Assembly: GCF_019649055.1 (NCBI RefSeq)
Contig: NW_026570405.1
Span: 1-64,000, forward strand
Length of the DNA: 64,000 nucleotides
From: Paramacrobiotus metropolitanus
Lineage: Eukaryota > Tardigrada > Eutardigrada > Parachela > Macrobiotidae
Direction: 5' to 3'
This document shows positions 12,792 through 24,817 of this stretch, piece after piece (position 1 is the first letter of the stretch; every line of letters begins with the position of its first letter). The position numbers were made by a program, and so were the translations under genes. The notes under the pieces were generated by a model. That model did not search any database and was not told where the DNA came from. It saw only the letters and a program-made list of their open reading frames with translations.

Positions 12792-15087
12792 CTAAGTGTA
12801 CTCCGCGTCGCGATTAGCTGACCCTTGACGATGATGTATTTTTAGTTTAAATTCCGAAAGTCTCAAGGACCACCTTGCTAACTTCTGGTTCTGAGTCTTC
12901 AATGACATTACCCAGGCCATCGATGCGTGGTCAGTAAATACGTCAACCTCCCTTCCGTAGATGTATGGACGAAACTTTTGTGTCGCATACAAGATTCCCA
13001 AACACTCTATTTCAGTAGTCGAAAGATTTTTTTCACTATTTGTGAACTTTCTCGAGCAGTAGCTTCCAGGTTTCCATCCTTGTGGGTATTTTTGAACTAA
13101 TACCGCTCCGCACGCTATATCACTAGCGTCTACATGAATAGCAGTTGATAATTTTTCGTTAAAAGATGCTAAAACTGGAGCAGTCGTTAATCTTTTTTTA
13201 AGTTCTTCAAAAGCCTGATTACATTCGGGCGGATTTAGGTGGACCTAAACTCACGTTTTTTTAAATCTTTAAAATTTCCGGCTTATAATTTGTTAAGAGA
13301 GAACACATTTGAGAAAAATTTTGGACGAACTGCCTATAAAACAAAGCGAGGCCTACAAAACTTTAAACTTCTTTAACTGATTTCGGTACGGAATAATTCT
13401 GGACAGCAGAAATTTTGTCAGGATCCTGACGAATTTCCTCTTCAGTTAAGATGAGGCCTAGTACTTTATAACTTGGCATGCCGAAGTGTCATTTTAACGG
13501 ATTAACGGTGAAATCATAGGTACGGAGGCGATCCATAACTAATCGAATACTTTCTAGATGTTGTTCCCAGCTCGGACTGGCAATCATTATGTCATCCAGG
13601 TAAACCTGGACATGGCGAGCTAAGAGATCAGACATGACGGTTGTAATGACTGCTTGGAAGATTGCAGGACCGTTATTAATGCCGAACGGCATTCGTGTAT
13701 ATTGAAAACTGCCACTGGTAGTACAGATACCTAAAAGTTCTTGACTTTTATTTTCTATAGGGATTTGGTAATAAGCCGAGAACAGATCAATGGATGTAAA
13801 ATATTTGCATCCACTAGACCTGTCTAATATATCCTGCACTAATGGGAGCTGGTGTCTCATTGGTTGGACATATTTGTTCAAAACCCTCAAATCAGCGCAG
13901 ATTCGCAGCGTACCATTAGATTTTTTTACTAAAACAATCGGGCTTTGCCATGGACTGCGGGAAGGAATAACTACACCTGCCTGAAGAATTTCCTTAATTT
14001 GTTTTTCAACAGCTTCTTTCTCTTTCTGTGACAATCGGCGGACCGGTTGCCAGACAGGCCAAATTCCTGGCACAATTTCTAATTCGACAGGTGGGATTTT
14101 AGCGGCTTTCAAATATTTACCAGGTCGGGGCCAAACATCTTCATAATTCAATAAAAGACCCTTCAAATCGCCTTTCTGCTCTTCCGTTAACTGTTTTCAC
14201 ATTATGATATCATCGGTTGTATAAATCTCCTGACCCTGTTCTGTGGACGTAAGGTTTCCAATCATGTACGGAAGATTTCGATTTTCTAGTTTTACGTTAG
14301 TGGGTTCCTGATCCGAAATCGTATGAATTGAAATATGTTCCTTTGCAATAGTTTTATTATCAGTTGTATGATAACAAAACGGTTTATTACAGACAATCGG
14401 ATCGAGAATCGATCCGTATGTTTTGCATGTTCTTAAATGAAACGACCAATTATTCTTTCGTACAATTACCGTTCCACATTTACATAAGAATTGTAAGTCC
14501 GGAGGAACAGAAAGTTTACATTCAACAATGTGAGATTTATATTCATAAATAGTCATAAACGTGGTTCCACACCGACAGACCGAGACATTCGGTGTATTGT
14601 CGTTCTTGGCAGACTCATTCGACTCTTCAGATAGCACCTGTTTCTTTTTATCACACTTAGGACTCGGGTTCTTTCGTATTCTAGCAGTAGTAAATTGTTT
14701 TCTTCCCATAGAATTAAACATTTGATAAACGTCTTGAACTTTAGTAATTTTACTATGCTGGAGCAATGCCATGTAATGATTGTATCCAAGAATTACATCG
14801 TATTGATCTTGGTTCTTAGAGACTACAGTTAGTTTAAAGTATCGCGTAACATCAAATAAAGATAACTCCAGGTAGACAGACCCGAGGGTGACAAAGAGAT
14901 GTCCAGATGCACTTCTGAGAGTTTCAACATCGGTGCGGTCGATATCCCGTACCATATCAAGCTGTTGAATAATCTCCAAGGAAACAGTTGTTACAGCCGA
15001 CCCAGTATCTAGTAATGTATAAGCCAACGCTCCGTTGACCTTTAAATCAATAACCGGCTGTCGGTCTTCAAGACCATCACGATTCAA
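12792..15087 (-). pseudogene. pol: Ty3/gypsy pol relic: protease, zinc-finger-like insert, RT, RNase H
   Basis: Read on the minus strand this is a continuous pol gene with breaks. 15087-14197 encodes an aspartic protease (LLDTGSAVTTV) followed by cysteine/histidine modules. 14166-13489 encodes reverse transcriptase with ICADLRVLNKY, the fingers/palm, and the YLDD catalytic motif (VYLDDIMIA). A TGA then interrupts the frame at 'NPLK-stop-HFG', after which the thumb/connection region continues in broken frames to about 13250. 13245-12792 is RNase H (HVDASD, then TDHASMAWV and LKTQNQKLARW). The integrase expected next is absent, so the copy is truncated at about 12790. Codon usage is AT-rich compared with the 12-kb element. 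It is related to, but clearly diverged from, that element. Confidence 0.85.
14270..14600 (-). other. Three Cys/His (zinc-finger-like) modules between protease and RT
   Basis: Within the protease ORF, downstream of the DTG site, lie CRCGTTF...H-x4-C, CKCGTVIV...H-x3-C and CNKPFCYH...H-x3-H. Spacing of the first two is about C-x-C-x11/12-H-x3/4-C. Such modules are not part of the usual Ty3/gypsy protease-RT linker, and the 12-kb element in this window has none at that place. Possible roles are nucleic-acid or nucleosome binding; this is inference. Confidence 0.6.
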
Positions 15088-15099
15088 AGAGTTCCAACC

Positions 15100-15630
15100 T
15101 TACTCATATTGCTTCGAGAGAGTGACCACGTGACTGCACTGTATTGATGTATAGTTACCGACCCAAAACCCGTCTGTAACATACCGTTACTGACCTTAAA
15201 CGTTGTGTAAATCTACGTTACTTAACGCTACGGTTTACAAAATGAGCTTTAGAAACTGAGCAACATCAAAAAATTTAATAACGTCTTAAACAAAAGACGT
15301 GCTTTACTGCTTAATGCAGAATGGTAAAGTGGTGAAGTCGGAATAAAGTATGCGTTTGCCATGCACCATTCGTAGGTTTCTAAATAACTGAAACGTATTA
15401 ATGTCTTGGGTTTTCCTGTTTTGCTTGATACTCCGGATAGATAAGTTCCACATGTTTTTCCGTTCTATTCAGTAAGCGCTTCAGGGTGTCGAAATTTAAC
15501 GAGCGACCACTTCGAACAAAGGACTTTTTACCTCATCGAAACCCAGGTTATCATCGGTTTAGCTATTTTGGGCAATCCCTTTTGCCTAAGAGATGTTATT
15601 GATAAAAGAAAATTAAATATAAATCTGCAT
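15100..15630. other. No supported gene
   Basis: Sequence between the retrotransposon relic and the polymerase fragment. No long open frame or motif is visible. Confidence 0.4.
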
Positions 15631-15635
15631 CCTTC

Positions 15636-15890
15636 TTAACAAACTACTAGTTCTATACGTCCGGTGTCAATCACATAAGTGTACACTTCAGGTCCGCACG
15701 ATACGAATTTTACAATGTTGTTTTCGCTTTCTTGAAGTTGGTTGTCCAAATCACCCAGAATGCTTCCTGTTTCCGGCAACAAGTACCCGGGCAGAATAAA
15801 TACGACGAAGTCGGTATCGTAATACATGAGTGGCTCTCCGAGCTTCTCCATCAAGTCCTGCAGGACAAGGTGGGCGTAATCCACTGTTAA
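15636..15890 (-). pseudogene. DNA polymerase B fragment (Polinton/protein-primed type)
   Basis: The 82-codon minus-strand frame starts DYAHLVLQDLMEKLGEPLM and contains YYDTDF at residues 21-26, the equivalent of the family-B motif C (Y-x-D-T-D-S) that holds the two metal-binding aspartates. It is followed by an 'LGDL' segment and by FVSCGPEVYTYV. The order 'polymerase motif C, LGDLTxEL-like turn, SxGPKxY-like motif' is typical of protein-primed PolB of Polintons and related viruses (established family knowledge). The usual Ser after DTD is Phe here and the K of the GPK motif is Glu, consistent with decay. The upstream parts (exonuclease, motifs A and B) are not found: the frame is closed by a stop at about 15899. 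The segment ACTGCTTTTAACAG just upstream could be a splice acceptor. Confidence 0.75.
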
Positions 15891-15899
15891 AAGCAGCAG

Positions 15900-17220
15900 T
15901 TACATCGATGAAAAATCCAGAACAATGAACCAGTAGCGGATTACATGAATGACATGCTCCACATGATGAGCATCGGAAAGCCAGACTTGAACTGTTGCAA
16001 ATCCTTTTAAAGCGATTTGAAAAGAAAAGAAGCAAACTTTTTTGTCTCTGTGTCACGTTTTCAAGCCATCACCTCGTAATTATCCAGATGAGGTCGCTGT
16101 CCCTAGTAGTTGTTGTTCATGACAATTACAATTATTTAATGCAAATGCTATTCCGCAAATTTAATCACAGACGCAATTTATCTTGATGAACCTCTTTGTG
16201 GTAGACTTGGGAATTTTCGTTACAGATTCTTTGTGTCCGGATGAACCCCAAGAAATGCGCCAGTGATCGTTCTTCAGGAAATTATGCAACTGCTGCTTAC
16301 CACCTTTCTCGCAGTGCTATCCACTTTGGAAAACTCATTTAGAATTCCAGTCTCGCAAAAATGTCTCAAAGAAAATCTGGTTACTGGTGCGATCCGTTAC
16401 CAGTAAAAGAGAATCGTAATGACGCAAAAGCAGAGACGAGGCTGAGGGATCTTCAAAATAACTGATGAAAGCTTGCTGTTTTGATCCCCGTTTGAAAGCG
16501 GTACCGAAATGATCCAATTTCACCTTTCATACCGAGAATTGCCTGTACCGTTGAAAAATGAAACTGAGACTCTCACCGGGTTTATATATGCCAAGGTACC
16601 CAGGACAAAGCCAACCCAGAATCAATTCGGCGCCGGAGCGCCTGTGGTAAGTTAGCGTTAGGTTGTTAGCACAGAGTTTATTCTTACGGAAAATGGCACG
16701 TCCTTGTAATTTCTTATCCGGGTTCGCGAAGATTTCGGCTTTCCGCGGGTGCAGATATGCTTCAATTAACCACTGTTTCAGTGCACGCGATCCTAGCTAA
16801 TGCAAGTGGTGGATCCGCTGGTATGCAGACGCATTTACGCCTCGCCCAGAACTTCACATCGACGAACATTTACAGAAAAAATCTGAGAGCAAGAAGGCTT
16901 AACTGTTTCGTTAATGCGCGTGATAAGCAGCGATATCCCGTTAATATGAATAAAAATTGGCGTGGAGATGACGTAAATTCATCATCAGATGGAGGGATAT
17001 TTGATTGTGACGGTGTCATGTGCTGCCCGCCCGTTGATAAATCTCGGGGTGAACGTGAAGATTCCCACCAATAGTGGCATCGATAAATGGGCAAAAGATA
17101 TTGTAGCTCCCGCAAAAGTTTCGCCTGAAGAGAAGAGGATTCACTCGAAAATTAGAAAGGCTAATCAAGATGCACATTAAGCTGAAGCACCTTGAGACAG
17201 CGATGCAATTTGGCGCAATT
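15900..17220. other. No supported gene
   Basis: Several 60-105-codon frames overlap on both strands (for example 16757-17074) with no recognised motif. A continuation of the polymerase gene upstream of 15890 was looked for and not found. Confidence 0.4.
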
Positions 17221-17224
17221 CGAT

Positions 17225-17600
17225 CGCCTTGTACGCCAACGGCCGGAATTTGGCAGTTATAACCAAGAATTATATCGTATTGCTCTTGATTTGTAGAAAC
17301 TACCGTCACTTTAAACATCTTGCAACGTCGAACAAAGGTAATTGAACACAAACAGACCCAAGTGTGATAAAGAGATGACCGGACGCACTTCGTAGAGTTC
17401 AGACTTCCGTGCGGTCAATGTCACGAACCATATGGAGTTGCTGAATGGTTTCCAATCATACCGTCGTTACGGCAGAAGCGGTATCCAGCAAGGTGTAGCA
17501 TTGCACCATCGACTTCTAAATCGTTTACGGGTCGTTTAAATCAATCCTTGACGGTCTCTAAGGCCATCGCGGTTCAGCTGATAGTGAGGTCGCACTGTAT
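17225..17600 (-). pseudogene. Ty3/gypsy protease fragment, second partial copy
   Basis: On the minus strand this matches 14780-15080: the protease segment, an 'SASGH'-like region and the QYD(I/V)ILGYN motif. The active-site triplet reads DTA instead of DTG (GGT changed to GCT, about 17470-17485), which would abolish catalysis. Several frame breaks are present. It belongs to the same family as the relic at 12.8-15.1 kb, and flanks the polymerase fragment on the other side. Confidence 0.75.
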
Positions 17601-20600
17601 GTGGGGGAGACTGGAAAATTGTCAGTTCACTTCAAAAGATTTTTTGAGTGCTTTTAAAATTTATAAAAAAATTGACGACCAAAGAAAATTTGATGATGCC
17701 ACGTAGACTCACCGAACCAACCAAAAAATTGTATGTGTAAGGGACGTGAAACACATAAGGAGCTACCGAAACGTCAGTTCAGCAGTTCGTCGGTAATGCA
17801 AACAGCACCTTAAGCGCATTAGTTTCATTAGCGCAAGGTTTGCTTTGTCCTCAGGCTATTGGTCTGAATAATGCCAATGCATTCGTTCATTTCTGATGTT
17901 CCCAGCACAATTGCGCAACATATCCGCTTGACCGCGAAGCTACCGTTTCGTATCCGTGTACTCCAGATCAGATTGACAAGCGGCCTCCAGTGTCCTGTTG
18001 CTTGTAAATACTTTCGTTGCGCTACGTGCGGTGTCAGCTGCCTCGTGTCTTACTCGGCTGGTTCCGGATCATCCGGTTAGCGGTTCTTACGGTATCACCA
18101 GCGAATTGCCTTGCTATACGCAGTAGAGTGCGCTCCGTATTAGCGAAGATACTGAAAATAACCGGTAATTGTTGCCATTATATTGCAACAAATCCTACGG
18201 CAAATCAAGCGGCATTTCGCTTTCCACTTCCCATAAGTGGGTCGGCATGAAATCAACCAAATCGCGAAAAAAATTCCGGTCGAAATGAAAAGAAAATATT
18301 CGATTAATTTCGCCAATTATTACCGTCGGTAACTATTAACCAATAACGCTTTCGGCACCCTATATTTTAAACTAATACGATCAGTACTCCGTAGTTCACA
18401 ATAATTCAGTCTTTACTTTAGGTTTCTTTGTTTTCCATGATCCAGTGGAAGGAATAATTCCATTTGGAATCCGTCAAATGCACCGTCTCTTTTAACCTAA
18501 ATCAATCGTTTTGGCAGTATTCAGAGGTTAAACTGGTATTGTATTTGAATTACCTCAGGCATTTTGTCCACGGTATGAGACTTAACGTACATAAAAACTG
18601 TTTTACAGGGCACGAAGGAGCTTTCTGCCGTGAAAACATGAGCCTAGAAACAATAAGTTTAAAAAAAAATTTAAAAGCTCAGCAAGAATTCAAACCTTGA
18701 TGTGTGAGTCATTGCGATGCCCAAAACTGCAACGATTATCAACCAATTCTGCGATTTGTCCAAAGGTTTCTTTACGCGGATTGATTTCAAAGGTGATTGC
18801 CTCAGATCCTGCGATCTAATTAAAATCTAAAATAAAATCTAAAAGTATGTTAAATCTAAAATAAAAGTATGTTAAATCTTCGTTTTTACAACGACTTTGA
18901 AACGCGTGGTAGCTTACGTTGGTCCAGCTTATTCTCCTCGCAACTCCAGCTCTTTCGTACCAATGCGATCGACATTTGGTCAACATCCTAATAAATTAAT
19001 CAGTCAGCTTCGTCATTATAAAAACTTGTGACTTAACAGAGATGACTTGCAGTCACAATATTTTAAACCTTTTAAATATTTAAAAAAAAGCGACAAAAGC
19101 TGACTGTTCATTATCTACGTGAGTTCTTTGTGCGAGAAGCAGTGCACTTTCACTTTCACCACGTCAAAGTTGAAATAAAAATAACTATCGTCCTTAGCCG
19201 TCATTTTGGATGTTAAAATCCTCGTGAAATTACTAAAGAAAACCAATTTGGAATAAGAAAATGCGGTTACGTCCAATTCGGCCCGCTTTAGTTTTTATAC
19301 AATAAGATTCTCCACGGAACAAATCCTACGAAGCCTGGCGCAGTCTTCTTAGGATTTTGCAACTTCACTACGTGGATAATTTTGCATTGGTCGAGGCACT
19401 GATGCAGCCGTGCAAAAGTGCAGCCAGGAAAAACTTTTTGTGGTAGTGATACAGTGGCTAAATTGTACAGTACTGATTTACAATTCCGCGCGACTGCAAT
19501 TAGTTCGTATTCATTTGATTTTATTTTCAACCAATAAAATTCAAAGTGAAACTGAACCGCATACGGAAAATGCATATACTTTTCTAACAGTAATTTGAAA
19601 CCGAACACAAAAAAAATTTCGGACATTTTCCATAACCAAAGAATTTACTCGTTAATTAGTATTCAGTGCCAATATGGAAAGTAAACAAAACCGGCATCCC
19701 GAATCGGTTAACATCCTCACAAACTAATGGACCATAGAAACCCTTCACTTTTTTTAAGAAACCATAATTTTGGTTTCAATCTCACTAGAAAAAAGCTTTT
19801 TTGACAATAATAATTTTGCGAAATGATCAAAATGCGTCCATCATAAGGGCCCACCCACGGAAAAGATCTCGTTTGTTGGCAGGTAATTCGCCAGTGACAC
19901 CTTCCACACGCTGAATATAAATGGCAACCTTTTTCTCCTTTTTAACGAGAGTTAAGGAGATCCAACGCAAACCGGCCATTGCAGATATCACTACGGATAA
20001 CTGAGACCTCGGAAGGGCGTTCTTGGGATTCTTTCGAATCCCTTCTTTAGAAACGTGAAAACAAGATAGGCCCATCTTCGAAATCTAAATCGCTTTTATT
20101 TATCTCTTGGGGTGCAGCTTGTAAGCTAACCAGCAGACTAAGCTCCAATATGGACCCATCGATGATTTTTTGCAGCTTAGCGTCGGACGTTGCACATCCG
20201 CGGGATAGGTAAAAGGCGTATTGGACGCGATACTGTTGTTTGTACTCACTAGAACCAGCATCCTGAGCAGAAACACAATTAAAAATTTATGGAGATTAGT
20301 TATTTCCATTATACCAAAAGAAAACAATGTTATTCGTACCTTTTCAGACCCTAACGACTGCAAATCACCAGCCGAATTGAGGGTCCACAGCAGTGATACA
20401 CAGCAGTGATCCTAAATAAAGGCGCAAGTGTGTAATACACGTTTCTGATTTACTTCGCCGATTTTCGGGAAGTAGACAGCAATTTAAAGTCGTATTTCAT
20501 CCACATATAATACAGTTGCACGTGTGGCCAAAATTGGAGCTTGAAAAGCCATAACATATGGGAAACGCAAACCTTACGATGGATGGACAGTGGTCAGGGC

Positions 20601-21533
20601 GTCGCCGCAGTACACGATCGGTTAAACCTCTTCCCTGCATGCTCGTTCAAACCTTTTATTGGGCCGCAATGTGACGGTGATGACGCACCACCATGTTTTA
20701 TGCTGGTTAATGCATACTGAATCAGCAAATAGCCGACTTACGCGTTGATGTTTGGCTCAAAGAGTTTTTGTTGACGATTATTCGTAAACCGGGGAAAAAT
20801 CACCACGATGGTGACTGCCTTTTCCTGTTTCCACAAAGAGTGCGCACAAAGAGCTCATCCAAAAATGCGTAAATCGTTAGCACTGGGTTCGAACAAAAAC
20901 ATTTTTTCTGCATTCAGAACGAGGCACCGACTACGTCTGCCCGACATTTTCGTATTTAAAATTGTTTTGTAAATTGTACACTTACGGTGATTACAGGAAC
21001 ATTATCAGGTAAGAATTCCATTTTGCTCACGGATACGAAAGTATAAACTTAAAAACTGAAAAATTACTGATAACAACAACACAGAAGAATATCACAAAAT
21101 AGCGAACTAACAAATCAACTCGTAACAAAGAAATCAGCAGAATGCCTTTTGCACAGCGTGCGCTAAAAAAATCTCGTTTGACGTTGACTGCCTTGAACAC
21201 TGTACGGTTGGCTTACTGTGATACCCGAGCAGGCTGGCAAGGCTTGGGAAACAGGTCACTGCCGGCGTTTTCGCCTGCTCCTATTGGACGTCGTTTCCTG
21301 CGCCAGCCCGCTCTTGGTTATCATTGAGCGCTGCATCGGCAAGCCAGCCCGCTCGTCCGCTTCCGAAATCTAGGTAGCAAGCTGCTGCAGCTCGGTCGCG
21401 TGAGCAAGGTGCTACCTGCTTGCAACGTAAACCGTCACAAGGCTGCCTGGGCTATGCTGTTCCCTTCCAGTCTCCTCCCTTTCCGTCGATTGAAACTGCC
21501 AAATCGCAACAAATGATTATGTGTTCGTACAAA
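17601..21533. other. No supported gene; a few unrecognised minus-strand frames
   Basis: The frames worth noting are minus 19288-19626 (112 codons, no motif), minus 20100-20363 (87 codons, with a hydrophobic stretch HKFLIVFLLRMLVLV that could be a signal or membrane segment) and minus 19827-20075 (82 codons). None has a recognised family. They could be exons of a split gene or chance frames. Confidence 0.35.
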
Positions 21534-21865
21534 GCGTACGAGGCAAGCGGCAACTCTTTCCCATCGCTTTAGTAAATTTTATCACTTTCCCCGCTGCATC
21601 TTACCCGTGTGCAGGCGCTCACGTGATACTTGATTTCAGCCGTTTCTCGTCTAAACCGGTTTGCAGCTATAGTTGATAACGCAGACTAATAAAGAATATA
21701 GCGAAGAGGACGGCATGTGAGATTTTATCGCCGGCTAAGTAAGCGCTGATTAGAATGGTGAATAGATACGATATCACGTGAGCGCCTGCACACGGTAAGA
21801 TGCAGCGGGGAAAGTGATAAAATTTACTAAAGCGATGGGAAAGAGTTGCCGCTTGCCTCGTACGC
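21534..21865. repeat. Inverted repeat: ~95-bp arms around a 143-bp spacer
   Basis: 21534-21628 and 21772-21865 are reverse complements with a single one-base indel (TTACCCGTG versus TTACCGTG read on the same strand). The arms begin GCGTACGAGGCAAG and end CACGTGATA at the spacer. Arm lengths are 95 and 94 bp. The arrangement suits a foldback or MITE-like element, or a hairpin-forming transcript; no coding content and no clear target duplication were seen. Confidence 0.9.
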
Positions 21866-23800
21866 AAATTTCACAATGATATCTTGAGAGAAATACACAA
21901 ATAGATACATAAGTATTATGTTTCACGTAATTACTCTATTTCATATTGAAGTATGCAATACCTACGCCACCTACGGTACTTCCCTCGTATTGAAAACGTA
22001 CGCTGTAATGCGGCTTTACAGGAATTTGGAAACGCGTTTTATTTATGTATATCTCGTTAAATTTGTACGGAACCTAGTTGGTCTTATTCAGTGGCTTAAT
22101 TTACGTAGTATTAATTCTGCTATATTGTAAATTACCAATAGTTACAGTGTAGGAACATCAAGATTACTGTGTACTACCTGTACCTTTACGTAAGAACTAT
22201 TCGGCCAGTTTGTACTTTCCGTGTATCTACACAGTAGACTTTTCGTGCATCTACACATCAACATAAACTCTAACAATTCGTCATTTAGAGAAAAAATATC
22301 AAGTCGTAGTTAGAGGTATGTGAATATGGGAGATACGAGTAATCTCTTACGTATGAAATATAAATTCTTAGTGTTATGCAGAGCTTTAGCTTAACAACAA
22401 TGGCACGGTAAGTATACGTGACATACTCCAAACATGTGGTATGACGTGTATCACAGTTTCCACACTACCTGAAAATGTGTTAATTTAGTGCTTTTTGTCA
22501 ATGCCGTACCCCACCGCATCTTTACAGTGTCCTTTATGCATGTCAAATGTATTCCACTACTGCACTACAAGACTAGAAAAATTATCCGGATACGTAAAAA
22601 ACGACGAATACTGTAGTTATTTATAACCCACAAAGTTGTGTTCTGCATAATACATGAGGGATAGTGAGAAATGCGTAAGCAAACTGGCTTTTAATGGGCA
22701 TACGGACGTAGACATCACCCAGTATCTGCACGTGTCGAAAAAGTTGTAAATACACGTAGATAGTTTATTAAATGGAGTATCTCGCGGTATCCTTAGAGTT
22801 ACAGCATCGTTTGAGTACCCTCCATATGTCCCGTTAATTTTTGCAGGTTGTCTTTAATTTTCGTATGTATCTACGTGGGATACGTAAGTTATACTACAGG
22901 GATAATGTGGAAATGGCAAAGAAGAGAATGGTAAAATAAATATGAGGATACATGAGGGATGCGTAGGGGATACAATTGGATACGAATTTATTCAGCGTCT
23001 ACGAACTCGCTTATCCCTGAAGCGTCGTGTTATCTAGGCATTGCCAGATGCATTTAGCTGGTTGGTACATATTAAGATATTGGCAAACATCAAAAATTGT
23101 TAAGTTTGCTACTCAGAATTACCACAAATTTGTAGATTTATATAATTTAAATTGGAGATTTCTCGGAGTACGGATCGTCTGCGCATCATCAACTTACCAC
23201 GTTAGCTTTCTTAGGTTTTGTTTGTTTATTTGAGTCTTTTTTAGTGTGATGCATGTTGGATATGCGTAGAATAACACGGAGATACTGTGGTCTATGATAA
23301 AGAGCAAAATGTAGAACAAATTACGAGGATACATAGAGGACACCATGGGATACGGTGGGATACTGCGGATACAGCTAGTTCTAAATACTGCATAAGCAAA
23401 ATAACATACGGCTTGTCAAACCGCAGTGCACTATGGAGGACCGTTTAAGACGCGCTGCATTATGACGTTCCGTTTGTACTGCACTGCATTATTATTTTTA
23501 ATCCACTATAATACACAAATATTGAAGAATAAAATAAGAAATAGTCATAATGTCGTTTTAAGCATTGATTTATTTGTCAAAAACACTTGATGTGAATGCA
23601 TTTTGTATAGATCTGCCAGCCGGCAAACAAATGAAGTGATATAATACTAAAAGCAGCACGTAATGCTGATACTGTTAAGGCACTGAAAAAATTGATTCGT
23701 GGACCAACACATCAATAACAATGAATTTGTTATGAAAACAATGTTATTGCTAGACTACTGTAGTTATTTTTGCAGAAAAGAAATAGACATTCATGAATGC
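21866..23800. other. AT-rich, gene-free region enriched in TACGTA / GGATAC words
   Basis: No supported gene. Words such as ATACGTAAG, TACGTA, GGATACGT and GAGGATACAT recur irregularly, most visibly at 22140-22420, 22590-23010 and 23320-23400, without a fixed period. Confidence 0.4.
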
Positions 23801-23801
23801 G

Positions 23802-24287
23802 TCAGTAACAGAATAAAACGCGTTTCTGGAACTTCTGTAAAACAATATTGGTGAATCTATCACCCTTTGTTTTCAGTACAAACTGGCAATACGGAGCTAT
23901 TCTTGCGTGTTCTTCCCAAACGTCATCATCGGGGTACCACGCTTCCACGACTTGACCGCAATAAAAGCACTCCACCCGGTCATTCGGTCCAACAAAGACG
24001 AACCCCGCCGCTGCTATGTCCTGTTCTCGCTGAAAGCGATTCTTGGGCCATGCCGTGAAAGTTGCAAGCCGATCATGGTAGTCGGCCATACGAGGTTTCT
24101 TGGGTTGGAGCGGATCAGTGGCACGAAAGGTACTGTACGTCCACAGGTGTCTTCGCCAGAAGTCGATTTGTTGTCTTCGGTAGGGTAGTTGAAACATACG
24201 TAGCCCCAGCGCAGGCAACGGTGTTAGGGTCGACGAATCCTTGAAGACTGGCGCATGGTGGTCGGCATCGCAAAGCCATGGCACCAT
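23802..24287 (-). CDS. BIR-domain (IAP-like) protein
   Basis: An intact 161-codon ATG-initiated frame. Residues 73-140 form a BIR domain: RLATFTAW at the start, a Gly-Phe pair before the zinc site, C107-x2-C110, H127 and C134 (spacing C-x2-C-x16-H-x6-C), with the WEEHARIAPYC stretch characteristic of the family. BIR domains bind zinc; in IAP proteins they bind caspases or IBM-motif peptides and restrain apoptosis, in survivin-type proteins they act in cell division (family knowledge). There is one BIR and no RING or CARD in this frame. The N-terminal ~70 residues are unrecognised. It lies on the same strand as the TBP-like ORF, protease and capsid remnants. It may be a viral-type IAP or an exon of a host gene. 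Confidence 0.85.
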   Translation of the reverse strand: MVPWLCDADHHAPVFKDSSTLTPLPALGLRMFQLPYRRQQIDFWRRHLWTYSTFRATDPLQPKKPRMADYHDRLATFTAWPKNRFQREQDIAAAGFVFVGPNDRVECFYCGQVVEAWYPDDDVWEEHARIAPYCQFVLKTKGDRFTNIVLQKFQKRVLFCY

Positions 24288-24289
24288 GG

Positions 24290-24815
24290 ACCCGGTCGCG
24301 ACTACCCCCGCAGTTCGTGCTCACGGCAGCGGCATTCTTCGGTCCATCAGTTTTAGTTCCGGACAATGCTCAGATTCAGACATTCGGGTATCTTCCAACG
24401 CCTATGTAGGTTTTTTGTGCATTATGCGCAGTAGAAACGACTGGTAACGTGTTACATCACGATCCGGAGCTTAACTACGCCCTGAATGGTCAAAACCACT
24501 ATACCGCACGTATCCGAGATACCGCGCTGCAGAGCTGCGTTTTTTAACATACCCGTTCTTATCTCTGTGAATCATAACTTATGCACCATGGTGCGCTGCA
24601 CTGGCCGTATACCAGCCAACAGAGAAAGATGTCTGACTCTTCGTAATGTAACTGGAGAGTTGATGGAGTCCATGCTGAATGTCGGTTGCGGATTTTCCGA
24701 CGAGAACGTTGGCCTTTCCGCTATAAAACATAACAGCGGTACAGGTTTCTATTCGCGCTATTAGGCCGAGGAACCTTGTGGGCGAATAATTACAACGCGG
24801 TATTCTGTATGCTAA
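24290..24815. other. No supported gene
   Basis: Spacer between the BIR gene and the TBP-like ORF. Short frames without motifs only. Confidence 0.35.
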
Positions 24816-24817
24816 AT

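Noticed and set aside
15751-16056. 101-codon minus frame with several cysteines
   Set aside because: It overlaps the PolB fragment in another frame, and its C-terminal half is the shifted reading of the polymerase; the Cys spacing does not fit a known zinc finger.
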